A stretch of DNA of 64,000 bases from Streptomyces sp. NBC_01353 (GTDB lineage: Bacteria; Actinomycetota; Actinomycetes; Streptomycetales; Streptomycetaceae): contig NZ_CP108352.1 of assembly GCF_036237275.1 (NCBI RefSeq), positions 992,001 through 1,056,000 on the forward strand, given 5' to 3'. The notes under the pieces were generated by a model. That model did no database searches. It was not told the origin of the DNA and was given only the letters and a program-made list of their open reading frames with translations. Shown piece by piece: positions 9,249 through 17,395 of the stretch. Position 1 is the stretch's first letter, and each line of letters starts with the position of its first letter. The translations under genes were made by a program, and so were the position numbers.

Positions 9249-9884
9249 TCAGCCGGTGACGAGTCCGACGACGAGGTTGATGGCTGTGGCCAGAATGCTG
9301 GTACCGAAGACGTAGGACAGCAGCGAATGCCGTAGCACCACCGCGCGGATCGTCGGACTCGATACGTCGGTGTCGGAGACCTGATAGGTCATACCGAGGT
9401 TGTAGCTGAAGTAGAAGAAGTCCCGATACGCGGGCTGCCGATCGGAATTGAAGTCGATCCCTCCCTCTGAATTGCCGTAGAAGAGGAACGCATAACGGGT
9501 GGCGTACATCAGGTGCAGCGCCGCCCAGGCCATGAACACACCGCTGAGCGCGGTCGCGGCGGCGGCGTGGCCGGTGTCGGTTCCGCCGCGCAGGAGCAGG
9601 ACGACGATGCTGCCGAGTCCGCACAGGGCGACTGCGACGATGACGACTTCGTCCGTCGCGGGCCGGAAGTCCTCACGACGGGCGTCGCGCCGGGTGGTGG
9701 CCGCGTCCAGCGGCCACATCTGGATCCAGCCCGCGACGACGAATCCCGTCTCCGTCACGGCGATACCTGCGAGAACTCCCAGCGGCACGTCGGTCAGGAC
9801 GCCGATGACGACGCCCATCACCACTCCGACGGCCACCGAACAGACAAGCCGGGAGACCGCGGACCGCGGCAGCCAACGTCTCAT
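9249..9884 (-). CDS. DUF1345 membrane protein
   Basis: A 211-residue membrane protein with about five transmembrane segments. It carries the DUF1345 signature: [14 protein letters not shown] followed by [20 protein letters not shown] and then the [20 protein letters not shown] segment. The family has no known activity. The start is the ATG at 9882-9884 ([10 protein letters not shown]). It is divergent from the GreA-like gene across 129 bp. Confidence 0.85.
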   Translation of the reverse strand: MRRWLPRSAVSRLVCSVAVGVVMGVVIGVLTDVPLGVLAGIAVTETGFVVAGWIQMWPLDAATTRRDARREDFRPATDEVVIVAVALCGLGSIVVLLLRGGTDTGHAAAATALSGVFMAWAALHLMYATRYAFLFYGNSEGGIDFNSDRQPAYRDFFYFSYNLGMTYQVSDTDVSSPTIRAVVLRHSLLSYVFGTSILATAINLVVGLVTG

Positions 9885-10013
9885 GGGCCGTCACATTAGC
9901 GGCGCCCATATGGCCCGCCGGGTCCGCCGGGCCGCGATTTGCCGGTCTCTCCACGGAGTGCGGTAATTGAATTGCCTGTACGACCGATTCGCCCGCGTAT
10001 CACGGGAGCAGGA

Positions 10014-10490
10014 ATGACCGGTGGACCCGAGCCCATCAGCGCCGTCGCTCTGCGGGCGCTCCAGCAGGAACTCGCAGACTTGCGCGCCGAACGGGATTCG
10101 GCGGCGGCGACCTTGCGTGGCGAGGACCCTGTGGGCGACAGGGCGGACGAGGCGGACGAACTGCAGCGGGCCTCGGAGGTCGCCCGTCTGGACAGGCACA
10201 TCGCCGAGATCGAGGGCCGGATCCGGGAGGCGTCCGTCGCGGGCGCACCGGCGACGGATGTGATCGGGGTGGGCAGCACCGTCTCCGTACGGTTCGCGGA
10301 CGGGACGGAGTCGACCCTCCAGGTCGGCGAGGTGGCCGAGGAGCTGGACCTGACCCTGGTGACCGCCGACAGCCCGCTCGGGCACGCGCTGCTCGGTCAC
10401 CGCGCCGGCGACACGGTGACCTACCGGGCGCCCGATGGCCGCACGACCGCGGTCGTCCTCTCTCTCGGCGACATCCACGGCTCGTCGTAG
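10014..10490 (+). CDS. GreA/GreB-family transcription elongation factor
   Basis: A 158-residue protein with the two-part architecture of GreA/GreB. An N-terminal antiparallel coiled coil (about residues 10-75; LRALQQELADLRAERDSA and VARLDRHIAEIEGRIREA) is followed by an FKBP-like C-terminal domain (IGVGSTVSVRF to GDTVTYRAPDG). Such proteins enter the RNA polymerase secondary channel. The coil tip carries acidic residues (RGEDPVGDRADEADE), as expected for transcript cleavage. The start is the ATG at 10014, after GGGAGCAGGA. It is probably a Gre paralogue, since the housekeeping greA usually lies in another context. Confidence 0.85.
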   Translation: MTGGPEPISAVALRALQQELADLRAERDSAAATLRGEDPVGDRADEADELQRASEVARLDRHIAEIEGRIREASVAGAPATDVIGVGSTVSVRFADGTESTLQVGEVAEELDLTLVTADSPLGHALLGHRAGDTVTYRAPDGRTTAVVLSLGDIHGSS

Positions 10491-10521
10491 CGCGGCGGGC
10501 AGGGTTCGGGTCGTCGAGGCT

Positions 10522-11337
10522 TCAGGACGTGAGCACGACGACGGCCTCGTCCGTGTACGTCAGGAAGGTCAGCGTCTCCTGGAAGTACAGATCGACGCTG
10601 CTCGCGTCGTGCCCGGTGTAGCCGATCGCCAGGTCCTGACCGAGGAGCAGCTCGAAGTCGCCGCCCCGGGTGGACAGGACGAACGCGCCGCGCAGCGCGG
10701 GCGCCCAGATCGGGTCGCCTCCCAGGATCCGGCCCAGGTGCGCCGCGATCGGGTAGCCGTGGTCGGAGGTCTCGCTGACCGCCGTGTACGCGTCGGCGCC
10801 GAGCAGCAGCGCGTACGGCCCGTCGACGCCGGCCAGCCGCAGCGACGTCAGGGCCCTGCTGATCGCGTCGGGGTAGTCGCGCGGCTCGGCGGGCAGGGCC
10901 AGCTCCGGGTTGGAGGTCCGCGACCGCAGCCCTTCGATGCCCGCCGCCGCGTACCCGTCGAACACGGCGCGGTCCTCCGCGAAGGCCATGGCGCGTGCCG
11001 CGTCCTTCACGGGCTGCCAGTCGGAGTCGTGCGAGCCGCGCTCGACGTCGTCCACGGCGGCCCGGCTGACGGTGAACGGGACGCGGAGTTCGACCAGTCG
11101 GCGTGCTTCGCGCAGCCGCGCGGTGACGCCGGGGGCGGGCGGGTCGATCTCGTCGAGGTGGCCGGTACCGGCGGCGGCGAGCCCCGGGCCCGCCGGGCCG
11201 GGGACGTCGACGACCCGGCGCCCGGCGACATGGCGCCGGAAGGTGCGGCGCGCCTCTTCTTCGATCTCGGCCCAGGCGGCGGGGGTGATCGGGGCGAGTT
11301 CGCGGTGCAGGTTGTCGGTGGCGGCGGGGTTCGTCAT
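10522..11337 (-). CDS. family 1 encapsulin shell protein
   Basis: A 271-residue encapsulin, an HK97-fold protein that self-assembles into a hollow nanocompartment. Family hallmarks are the opening LHRELAPITPAAWAEIEEEA with the downstream ARRTFRRHVAGRRVVDV, and the C-terminal LGQDLAIGYTGHDASSVDLYFQETLTF motif. The length matches family 1. The ATG at 11335-11337 lies only 5 bases after the stop of the DyP peroxidase gene upstream, so the two form one transcription unit. The upstream protein ends in a cargo tail, so this shell almost certainly packages that peroxidase. Confidence 0.93.
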   Translation of the reverse strand: MTNPAATDNLHRELAPITPAAWAEIEEEARRTFRRHVAGRRVVDVPGPAGPGLAAAGTGHLDEIDPPAPGVTARLREARRLVELRVPFTVSRAAVDDVERGSHDSDWQPVKDAARAMAFAEDRAVFDGYAAAGIEGLRSRTSNPELALPAEPRDYPDAISRALTSLRLAGVDGPYALLLGADAYTAVSETSDHGYPIAAHLGRILGGDPIWAPALRGAFVLSTRGGDFELLLGQDLAIGYTGHDASSVDLYFQETLTFLTYTDEAVVVLTS

Positions 11338-11342
11338 GACGC

Positions 11343-12344
11343 TCAGGCTCCTTTGAGGCTGCCGATGCGCAGGGAATCGCCGCGGTGGGCGGTCCCGGAG
11401 GCCGGGGCGGGGAGGTCGCCGAGGAGGTCGGCACTGGGTACGAAGAAGAGGCCGCCGGTGACGGCCGTGGAGAAGTCGAGGATGCGGTCGGTGAGGCCCG
11501 GCGGGTCGCCGAGGAACATGTTGCGCAGCATGTGTTCGGTCACCGCGGGAGTCCGCGCGTAGCCGATGAAGTACGTGCCGAACTCGCCGCGGCCGACCTC
11601 GCCGAACGCCATGTTCTCGCGCACGATCTTCTGTTCGGTGCCGTCGTCGTCGACGATCGTGTTGAGCGCGACGTGCGAGTCGTCCGGTTTGACTCCGTCG
11701 GGGAGTTCGACGTTGGACGCCTTCGTGCGGCCGATGACGTGTTCCTGCTCCTCGACGCTGAGCGACTGCCAGGCCGCCATGTCGTGGACGTACTTCTGCA
11801 CGATGACGTAACTGCCGCCGAGGAAGGGCGGCTCGTCGTCGGTGACGAACACGGCTTCGTCCGCCTGTCCGCCCTCCGGGTTCTCGCTGCCGTCGACGAA
11901 ACCGAGGAGGTCGCGCTCGTCGAAGTACTTGAAGCCGTGCACCTCGTCGACGACGGTCACGGCGGCGCCCAGGGCGTCGACGATGAGCCGGGCCAGTTCG
12001 AAGCAGAGGTCCATACGGCGGCCGCGTACGTGGAAGAGCAGATCGCCCGGGGTGGACGGCGCCCGGTGCCGGGGGCCTGTCAGCGGCGTGAAGGGGTGGA
12101 GCTCGCGCGGGCGCGGTCCGCCGACGAGCCGGTCCCACGCCATCGAGCCGATGCCCGCGACGCAGGTGAGGACGGAGTCCGGCGAACGGAAGGCCACGGA
12201 GCGCGTCAGCCCGGCGAGATCGGCCAGCGCGTCCCGTACGGCTGCCTCACCGCCGGGGTTCAGCGTGGCCACGAGGAACACGGCGGCTCTCGGCGGCGGT
12301 ACGACGACGGGCTGCGTGGTGACCACGTGACTCCCGGCAGACAT
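11343..12344 (-). CDS. DyP-type haem peroxidase, encapsulin cargo
   Basis: A 333-residue dye-decolourising peroxidase. The catalytic GFVDGSENP motif (D151), the predicted proximal haem ligand H224 in DDSHVALN and the distal arginine in VRENMAFG are all present. No TAT signal is seen. The C-terminus reads DSLRIGSLKGA, a clear encapsulin-targeting peptide of the LxIGSLK type, joined through a Pro/Ala-containing linker. It is the first gene of a two-gene operon with the shell. In studied systems such nanocompartments protect against peroxide or process phenolic compounds; the role here is not visible. The start is the ATG at 12342-12344. Confidence 0.95.
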   Translation of the reverse strand: MSAGSHVVTTQPVVVPPPRAAVFLVATLNPGGEAAVRDALADLAGLTRSVAFRSPDSVLTCVAGIGSMAWDRLVGGPRPRELHPFTPLTGPRHRAPSTPGDLLFHVRGRRMDLCFELARLIVDALGAAVTVVDEVHGFKYFDERDLLGFVDGSENPEGGQADEAVFVTDDEPPFLGGSYVIVQKYVHDMAAWQSLSVEEQEHVIGRTKASNVELPDGVKPDDSHVALNTIVDDDGTEQKIVRENMAFGEVGRGEFGTYFIGYARTPAVTEHMLRNMFLGDPPGLTDRILDFSTAVTGGLFFVPSADLLGDLPAPASGTAHRGDSLRIGSLKGA

Positions 12345-12419
12345 TCAGTCACGAACAGCGGCAAAGGGTACGGCGTCAGCGTATCCGGCCTGCCGCCGCG
12401 ACGCAGTCCGGGCACCGCC

Positions 12420-12606
12420 GTCAGCAGGCGCCGACCCACTCCTCGGTGCCCGAGGACCCGGGCGAAGAGCGGCCCGTCGGCGCGCAGGGCCCGGACCCGT
12501 CCATGGCCTCCGCCAGGGTCGTGGCCCGATACGGCTCCTCCGGCGTGACTGCGGCGGCCTTGGCGCCCGCCCAGTAACGGATGGTGCCGACCGGCGCGGT
12601 GGTCAC
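12420..12606 (-). pseudogene. moaD: frameshifted moaD remnant
   Basis: The GTG at 12604-12606 begins MTTAPVGTIRYWAGAKAAA and EEPYRATTLAEAM, the N-terminus of actinobacterial MoaD, the small subunit of molybdopterin synthase. Homology then jumps frame at about 12500 (RVRALRADGPLFARVLG in the shifted frame). The frame that starts correctly ends after about 61 residues, without the essential C-terminal Gly-Gly. The product cannot be thiocarboxylated and so would be inactive. Confidence 0.7.
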
Positions 12607-12669
12607 TTCCGTGCTTCTTCCTCTCGTCTTCGCGCCATGGCTCTCGTCCTCGCGCAAGGGCAGGCGCTC

Positions 12670-12915
12670 ATCGGCCAGGACGCCCAGAACCTCTGTCGCG
12701 GAGGTTTCGGCGAGTCCACCCGGCGGGACCACTGCGAGGCCGTCGGCGAGGGCCAGTCCGCGCAGCATCGCCGGGCCGTCGAAGGCGAGCGGCACCGCGG
12801 TGCCCTCGGTGAGCCGCACCGGCAGCAGCCGGGTGTCCCGCGCGTGCCCCGGCAGCGGCGCGGCGGCTACGGCTCGGCGCGGAGCCCCGTCGACGTGTCC
12901 GCCCAACCGGCGCAA
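12670..12915 (-). pseudogene. moeA: moeA C-terminal fragment
   Basis: About 80 codons encode the last domain of a MoeA-like molybdopterin molybdenumtransferase. Visible blocks are HARDTRLLPVRLTEGTAVPL, AFDGPAMLRGLALADGLAVV and VPPGG. The catalytic N-terminal and central domains are absent. The fragment is fused in frame or near frame to a broken moaA on its upstream side, and no start codon belongs to it. Confidence 0.7.
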
Positions 12916-12918
12916 CAG

Positions 12919-13243
12919 CGGAGCCCGAGAGGCGGGCGACCAGGCCGGGCAGTCCGCGGCGGAGCAGCGGTTCGCCGCCGGTGAGCCTGACCTCGGTGAT
13001 GCCCAGGCGCCGGGTGCCGATGCGCACGAGGCGTACGACCTCGTCATCGGTGAGCAGGTCCGTCCGGGGCAGCCGGTCCAGGCCCTCGGCCGGCATGCAG
13101 TAGGCGCAGCGCAGATTGCAGCGGTCGGTGAGCGAGAGCCGCAGGTCCGTGTGGACCCGTCCGAAGCGGTCCAGGAGCGGACTCCGGACGGAGGGTGCTG
13201 GGGGCACTGGCTCACCTTTTCCCGTCTCCGAATTCCATTGCAT
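12919..13243 (-). pseudogene. moaA: moaA 5' fragment (radical SAM GTP 3',8-cyclase)
   Basis: The ATG at 13241-13243 starts a readable MoaA N-terminus: LLDRFGRVHTDLRLSLTDRC leads into the radical-SAM cluster motif CNLRCAYC, then MPAEGLDRL and EVRLTGGEPLLRRGL. After about 108 codons the frame leaves the family and runs into the moeA fragment. The 4Fe-4S GTP-binding C-terminal half is missing, so no cyclic pyranopterin could be made. It lies directly downstream of the second molybdoenzyme on the same strand, suggesting decay of a once-linked cofactor operon. Confidence 0.75.
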
Positions 13244-13329
13244 TCGAAAGAAATCTTCGGTGAAGCCGGCGGAGTGCGTCAAAGAGGAATTCCGTATCAC
13301 GCGATAAAGGGCGGCATCACATGTGGAAT

Positions 13330-15642
13330 TCAGGCGGCGGGCGTGATGGTGACCTTGACGTGTTTCATGATCGGCTGGTCGCTCTGGGTGCTGTAGTCGC
13401 CGAGCGCGCACAGGACGTTCATCTCGGGCATGTAGCCGGCCGCGCAGCCGCGCGGGATGTCGTACGGAATCGCCAGATAGCCGTTGAGGCGGCGTTGGCT
13501 GCCGTCCTTGGCGGTGCTGGTGATGTCGACGGGGTCGAACTTCGAGATCCCGCGTTCGCGCATGTCGTCCTGGTTCATGAAGACGAGGGTGCGCAGGTTC
13601 TTGATGCCGCGGTAGCGGTCGTTGTCGGAGTAGATGGTGGTGTTCCACTGGTCGTGGGAGCGCATGGTGCCCAGCGCCAGCATCCCGGGGTCCGGGAGGA
13701 CGTCGGGGAGTTCGGCGGTGGAGAACTCGGCACGCCCGGACGGGGTGAGGAAGACGAGTTCACGCGCGGGCTGCTTGATGCGGAAGCCGAGCGGCAGCCG
13801 TACACGGCGGTTGAAGTCCTCGAAACCGTCGAGGGCTTGGGCCATGGTGTCGCGGATGCGGTCGTAGTCCTCGATGTACCACTCCCACGGCGTCTCGCTC
13901 TCGGGCAGGGCGGCGCGGGCCATGCCGGCGACGATCGCGGGCTCGGAGAGCAGGTGCGAGGAGGCGGGGCGCTTCATGCCGACGGACAGGTGCACCATGC
14001 TCATCGAGTCCTCGACGGAGGTGCTCTGGACGCCGTTGCGCTGGTCGTCCTTCTCGGTCCGGCCGAGGCAGGGCAGGATGAGCGCCCGGCGCCCGTGGAC
14101 GATGTGGCTGCGGTTCAGTTTGGTGCTCACCTGGACGGTGAGGTCGCAGCGGCTCAGCGCCTCGTGCGTGTACGGGGTGTCGGGCGCGGCGAGGGCGAAG
14201 TTGCCGCCCATGCCGACGAACACCCTCACGTCGCCGCGGTGCATCGCCTGGATGGTGCCGATGGTGTCCAGGCCGTGCTCGCGAGGCGGCTCGATCTTGC
14301 AGACCTTGGCGAGCCGGTCCAGGAACTCCTCGGTGGGGTGGTGGTCGATGCCGCAGGTGCGGTTGCCCTGGACGTTGCTGTGGCCGCGCACGGGCGAGGG
14401 TCCGGCGCCCTCCCGGCCCAGATTGCCGCGCAGCAGAAGGAGGTTGACGATCTCCCGTACGGTGTCGACGCCGTGTTCGTGCTGGGTGAGGCCCAGGCAC
14501 CAGCTGATGATGCTGCGGTCGGCCTCACGGTAGACGCGGGCGGCCTTGAGGATGTCGGCGCGGCCGATCCCGGACTGGTTCTCGATCTCGTCCCAGGGCG
14601 CGGCCTCGCACAGGGCGCGGTACTCCTCGAAGCCGGTGGTGTGGCGTTCGATGAACTCCGGGTCCAGCGCCTTGGGATCGGAGTCGGACTGCTCCAGGAT
14701 CGCCTTGGCCATGCCTCGTACGAGCGCCATGTCGCCGCCGATGCGCGGCTGGAGGTTGAGGGTGCTCGTCCGGGTCGAGTGGAAAGTGGCCATGTCCTTG
14801 AAGTCGTGCGGGATGATCGTGCGTGTGGCGCCCGCCTCGACGAGGGGGTTGATGTGCACGATCTGGGCGCCGCGGTGGTGCGCCTCGGAGAGGGCGGTGA
14901 GCATCCGGGGCGCGTTGGAGGCCACGTTGACGCCCATGATGAACAGGGCGTCGGTGGTCTCCCAGTCCTTGAGGTCGACGGTGCCCTTTCCGGTGCCGAG
15001 TGCCGCCTGGAGGGCGCGGCCGCTGGCCTCGTGGCACATGTTGGAGCAGTCGGGCAGGTTGTTCGTGCCCAGTTCCCTGGCCATGAGCTGGTACAGGAAG
15101 GTGGCCTCGTTGCCGAGCCGGCCGGAGGTGTAGAACGACGCCTGGTGCGGGGAGTCCAGCGCGCGCAGAGTACGCCCGACGAGATCGAAGGCGTCCTTCC
15201 AGCTGACGGGGACGTAATGGTCCGTGTCGGGGTCGTAGACCATCGGCTCGGTGAGCCGCCCCTGGTTCTCCAGGTCGTAGTCGCTCCACCCGGACAGCTC
15301 GGTCACCGAGTGGGTGGCGAAGAACTCACGCCCGACCCGTTTGCGGGTCATCTCCCAGGTGACGTGCTTGATCCCGTTCTCGCAGATGTCCAGGTGCAGG
15401 CCCTTGGTGTCGTCCGGCCAGGCGCACCCGGGGCAGTCGAACCCGGTGTTCTCGTGGTTCATCTTCATGATGGCCCGCGGCCCGTCCACCAGCGCGCCCT
15501 CGCGCGCCATGAACCGCGTCACGCTCTTGGCCGCACCCCACCCGGCGGCCGGATGGTGATAGGGCTGGAACTCCGGCTCGGCGTCGGGCTCGGGGCCCAC
15601 CCGCGCTTCCGGTCGTTCCTGCTCTTCGGGAGAGGCGCTCAA
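13330..15642 (-). CDS. FdhF/YdeP-family Mo-bisMGD oxidoreductase (copy 2)
   Basis: A 770-residue paralogue of the enzyme at 2140, with the same signature blocks: FDCPGCAWPDDTKG...CENGIKHV, then GTNNLPDCSNMCHEASGRAL, GPSPVRGHSNVQGNRTCG and MRSHDQWNTTIYSDNDRYRG. The motifs match but the sequence is clearly divergent, so the two are old paralogues or have different origins. The TTG at 15640-15642 is preceded by GAGGAC at good distance and adds a Glu/Pro-rich head of about 30 residues. The redox partner is not encoded nearby. Broken moaA, moeA and moaD follow it. The substrate is unknown; formate is one possibility. Confidence 0.9.
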   Translation of the reverse strand: MSASPEEQERPEARVGPEPDAEPEFQPYHHPAAGWGAAKSVTRFMAREGALVDGPRAIMKMNHENTGFDCPGCAWPDDTKGLHLDICENGIKHVTWEMTRKRVGREFFATHSVTELSGWSDYDLENQGRLTEPMVYDPDTDHYVPVSWKDAFDLVGRTLRALDSPHQASFYTSGRLGNEATFLYQLMARELGTNNLPDCSNMCHEASGRALQAALGTGKGTVDLKDWETTDALFIMGVNVASNAPRMLTALSEAHHRGAQIVHINPLVEAGATRTIIPHDFKDMATFHSTRTSTLNLQPRIGGDMALVRGMAKAILEQSDSDPKALDPEFIERHTTGFEEYRALCEAAPWDEIENQSGIGRADILKAARVYREADRSIISWCLGLTQHEHGVDTVREIVNLLLLRGNLGREGAGPSPVRGHSNVQGNRTCGIDHHPTEEFLDRLAKVCKIEPPREHGLDTIGTIQAMHRGDVRVFVGMGGNFALAAPDTPYTHEALSRCDLTVQVSTKLNRSHIVHGRRALILPCLGRTEKDDQRNGVQSTSVEDSMSMVHLSVGMKRPASSHLLSEPAIVAGMARAALPESETPWEWYIEDYDRIRDTMAQALDGFEDFNRRVRLPLGFRIKQPARELVFLTPSGRAEFSTAELPDVLPDPGMLALGTMRSHDQWNTTIYSDNDRYRGIKNLRTLVFMNQDDMRERGISKFDPVDITSTAKDGSQRRLNGYLAIPYDIPRGCAAGYMPEMNVLCALGDYSTQSDQPIMKHVKVTITPAA

Positions 15643-15931
15643 AGTCGGTCCTCAGTTTCCGCCGTGCGGGCGTGGGGCCCGGGAGGTGGCCATTTCCCTC
15701 AGCCTAGGCTCGCCGCGGACACCCCGCGATTTCAGCTGGGCCGCCCGAAATCCAGGGGAAGGGCAGCCACGCGGCGACCTCGGTCGGCGTGGGGCCGGGC
15801 AGCACGGCGTCGAGTTCGGCGGACGCCTGACGCACCAGCGTCCCGGCGGCATGCGCGTCGAAGCCCGGTGTCGTAAGGACGTCGACGAAAACCACTTGCG
15901 AGCCCGGTCCGCACAGATGATCATGCGACGC
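15643..15931. other. divergent gap upstream of copy-2 molybdoenzyme
   Basis: The gap is 289 bp. The minus strand is open across 15704-15916 with protein-like codon use (for example FVDVLTTPGFDAHAAG), but I recognise no family and no start, so it may be the worn end of an old gene. No palindrome matches the dyad at 1948. Confidence 0.3.
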
Positions 15932-16489
15932 ATGAGTGAGCAACCCGCACGATGGACCCAGGCCACCGTCTACGCCGACATGTGGACCGACCCGGACAAC
16001 GACCCCCGCGACGGCGACGGAGACGGTCCGGAGGGCGAGCTTGCCACGCTGCTGGACTTCCTGGCGGGCTATCGCATGACCCTGCGGATGAAGTGCGAGG
16101 GCCTGGACGCGGAGCAGCTGGCCCGACGGTCGGTTCCGCCGTCGACGATGTCGCTGCTCGGGCTGATCCGCCACCTCGTCGAGGTGGAACGGGACTGGCG
16201 CAGCTGGATCAGCGGCGATCCGGTGCCGAAGCTGTACGGCGTCAAGGACGCGGACTTCCACGGTGCGGTCGCCGAACAGGCCGTCGTCGACGCCGCGTTC
16301 GTCGATCTGGAGCGTGAGCAGTCCGCGACCGACGCCGCGCTCGCCGAGCACCCGGATCTGAGCGAGCGCCTGCCGAAGGACGGGATCGCGGTGCGGGAGC
16401 TGATGGTGCACCGGATCGAGGAGTACGCCCGTCACTGCGGACACGCCGACCTGCTGCGCGAGTGCGTGGACGGCAGGGTGGGCCAGTGA
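15932..16489 (+). CDS. DinB-like DUF664 protein
   Basis: A 185-residue protein of the DinB/DUF664 four-helix-bundle superfamily, which includes mycothiol- and bacillithiol-dependent enzymes of actinobacteria and firmicutes. The conserved SLLGLIRHLVEVERDWRSW helix carries the first metal-type histidine. The C-terminal RELMVHRIEEYARHCGHADLLRE helix carries the paired histidines. The ATG at 15932 is chosen because MSEQPARW begins typical homologues; in-frame ATGs at 15917 and 15923 are alternatives. The substrate is unknown; a thiol-dependent transferase role is inferred from the family. Confidence 0.85.
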   Translation: MSEQPARWTQATVYADMWTDPDNDPRDGDGDGPEGELATLLDFLAGYRMTLRMKCEGLDAEQLARRSVPPSTMSLLGLIRHLVEVERDWRSWISGDPVPKLYGVKDADFHGAVAEQAVVDAAFVDLEREQSATDAALAEHPDLSERLPKDGIAVRELMVHRIEEYARHCGHADLLRECVDGRVGQ

Positions 16490-16587
16490 CGGGGGCCTGA
16501 AGCCGACGGGGCGGCGGGTCGGCCTCGCGCGGGATCAGGCGAGGTCTCCGGGGAACGCCCGATGACGGGCGGCCGTGCCGGAGGCCG

Positions 16588-17295
16588 TCACCCGGTGGCG
16601 GACCATCCCGGAACCGTCGGCAGGACCTTCTCGGCGATGTCGAGCAGCACCGCGTCGTCCGGTACCCAACCGTCCTGGCGCCACAGGGTCACTTCGAAGG
16701 AGCCGCCGCTGTCCTTGGCGTCCCGGGCCACGACGACGGTGCGGGTCGGGACGCCGGGTCCGGTCTGGGCGTCGCTTCCGTCGAGGCGGAACCTGATGCT
16801 GATGGTCCGGTCCGAGTAGAGGACCGCCGGGCGGCCCAGAAGCTTCCGTCGCTGCGCGTCGTTCCACAGAATCGAGGGCTCCCCGCCCACCGGACGGTCG
16901 TCGTAGGTGGCCGACAGCGTCACGGTGTACGTTCCGATCTCGACCTCGGCCGAGGGCGTGGCGACCTTCTCGTCGCCGATCCCGAAGGAGCTGTCGCTGC
17001 CGTGGGCGGACTTCACCGGCTCCGTCGGCGTGCCCAGCAGCTCAGCGAGGTCGGGACGGTTCAACACCTCGCACAGTTGCGTCCCGGTGACGGGCACCTG
17101 CCCCGGCTCCACCGGCGCCTTCTCGGGCTCCCCGTCCGAGCACGAGGCAGGCCCCTTGGCGCTGTTCACGCCGTTCGAGTCCACCGTCTCGCCCAACACC
17201 CACAGACCCGCGCAGAGCGCCGGCACCAGGAGCAAGCCCGCGACGGCCTGTCGCACGCCCTGACGTCTGGAGAGCACCGCCGTGTCGTCCGCCAT
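16588..17295 (-). CDS. membrane-anchored DUF6215-like protein
   Basis: A 235-residue protein with a short cytoplasmic N-terminus and one hydrophobic helix (AVAGLLLVPALCAGLWVLG, about residues 17-35), then an extracytoplasmic domain. Domain blocks such as QLCEVLNRPDLAELLGTP, EVEIGTYTVTLSATYDDRPV and DAVLLDIAEKVLPTVPGW look like the Streptomyces DUF6215 family, which has no known function. Two cysteines (in CSDGEP and LCEVL) could form a disulfide. The ATG at 17293-17295 fits the anchor. It is transcribed towards the DinB-like gene with no partner. Confidence 0.75.
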   Translation of the reverse strand: MADDTAVLSRRQGVRQAVAGLLLVPALCAGLWVLGETVDSNGVNSAKGPASCSDGEPEKAPVEPGQVPVTGTQLCEVLNRPDLAELLGTPTEPVKSAHGSDSSFGIGDEKVATPSAEVEIGTYTVTLSATYDDRPVGGEPSILWNDAQRRKLLGRPAVLYSDRTISIRFRLDGSDAQTGPGVPTRTVVVARDAKDSGGSFEVTLWRQDGWVPDDAVLLDIAEKVLPTVPGWSATG

Positions 17296-17395
17296 CTTCC
17301 CCCGCCTGTCCTGATCCCCCGATATGTGCCCGGGGACCTTAACCCGTGATCATCGGGCGGACAAGGGGATTTGGTGGCGGCCGGGTGGGGGTGGA

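Noticed and set aside
13321-15876. An 851-codon plus-strand open frame across the second molybdoenzyme
   Set aside because: It is antisense to a gene with full family motifs; the sequence is only Val/Gly/Asp-rich frame noise.
15704-15916. Minus-strand open stretch reading FVDVLTTPGFDAHAAG
   Set aside because: Protein-like but without recognised family or start; kept only as a possible worn gene end.
16490-16587. GCCGAC...GTCGGC inverted repeat after the DinB-like gene
   Set aside because: Six-base arms with a ten-base G-rich loop are too weak to call a terminator.
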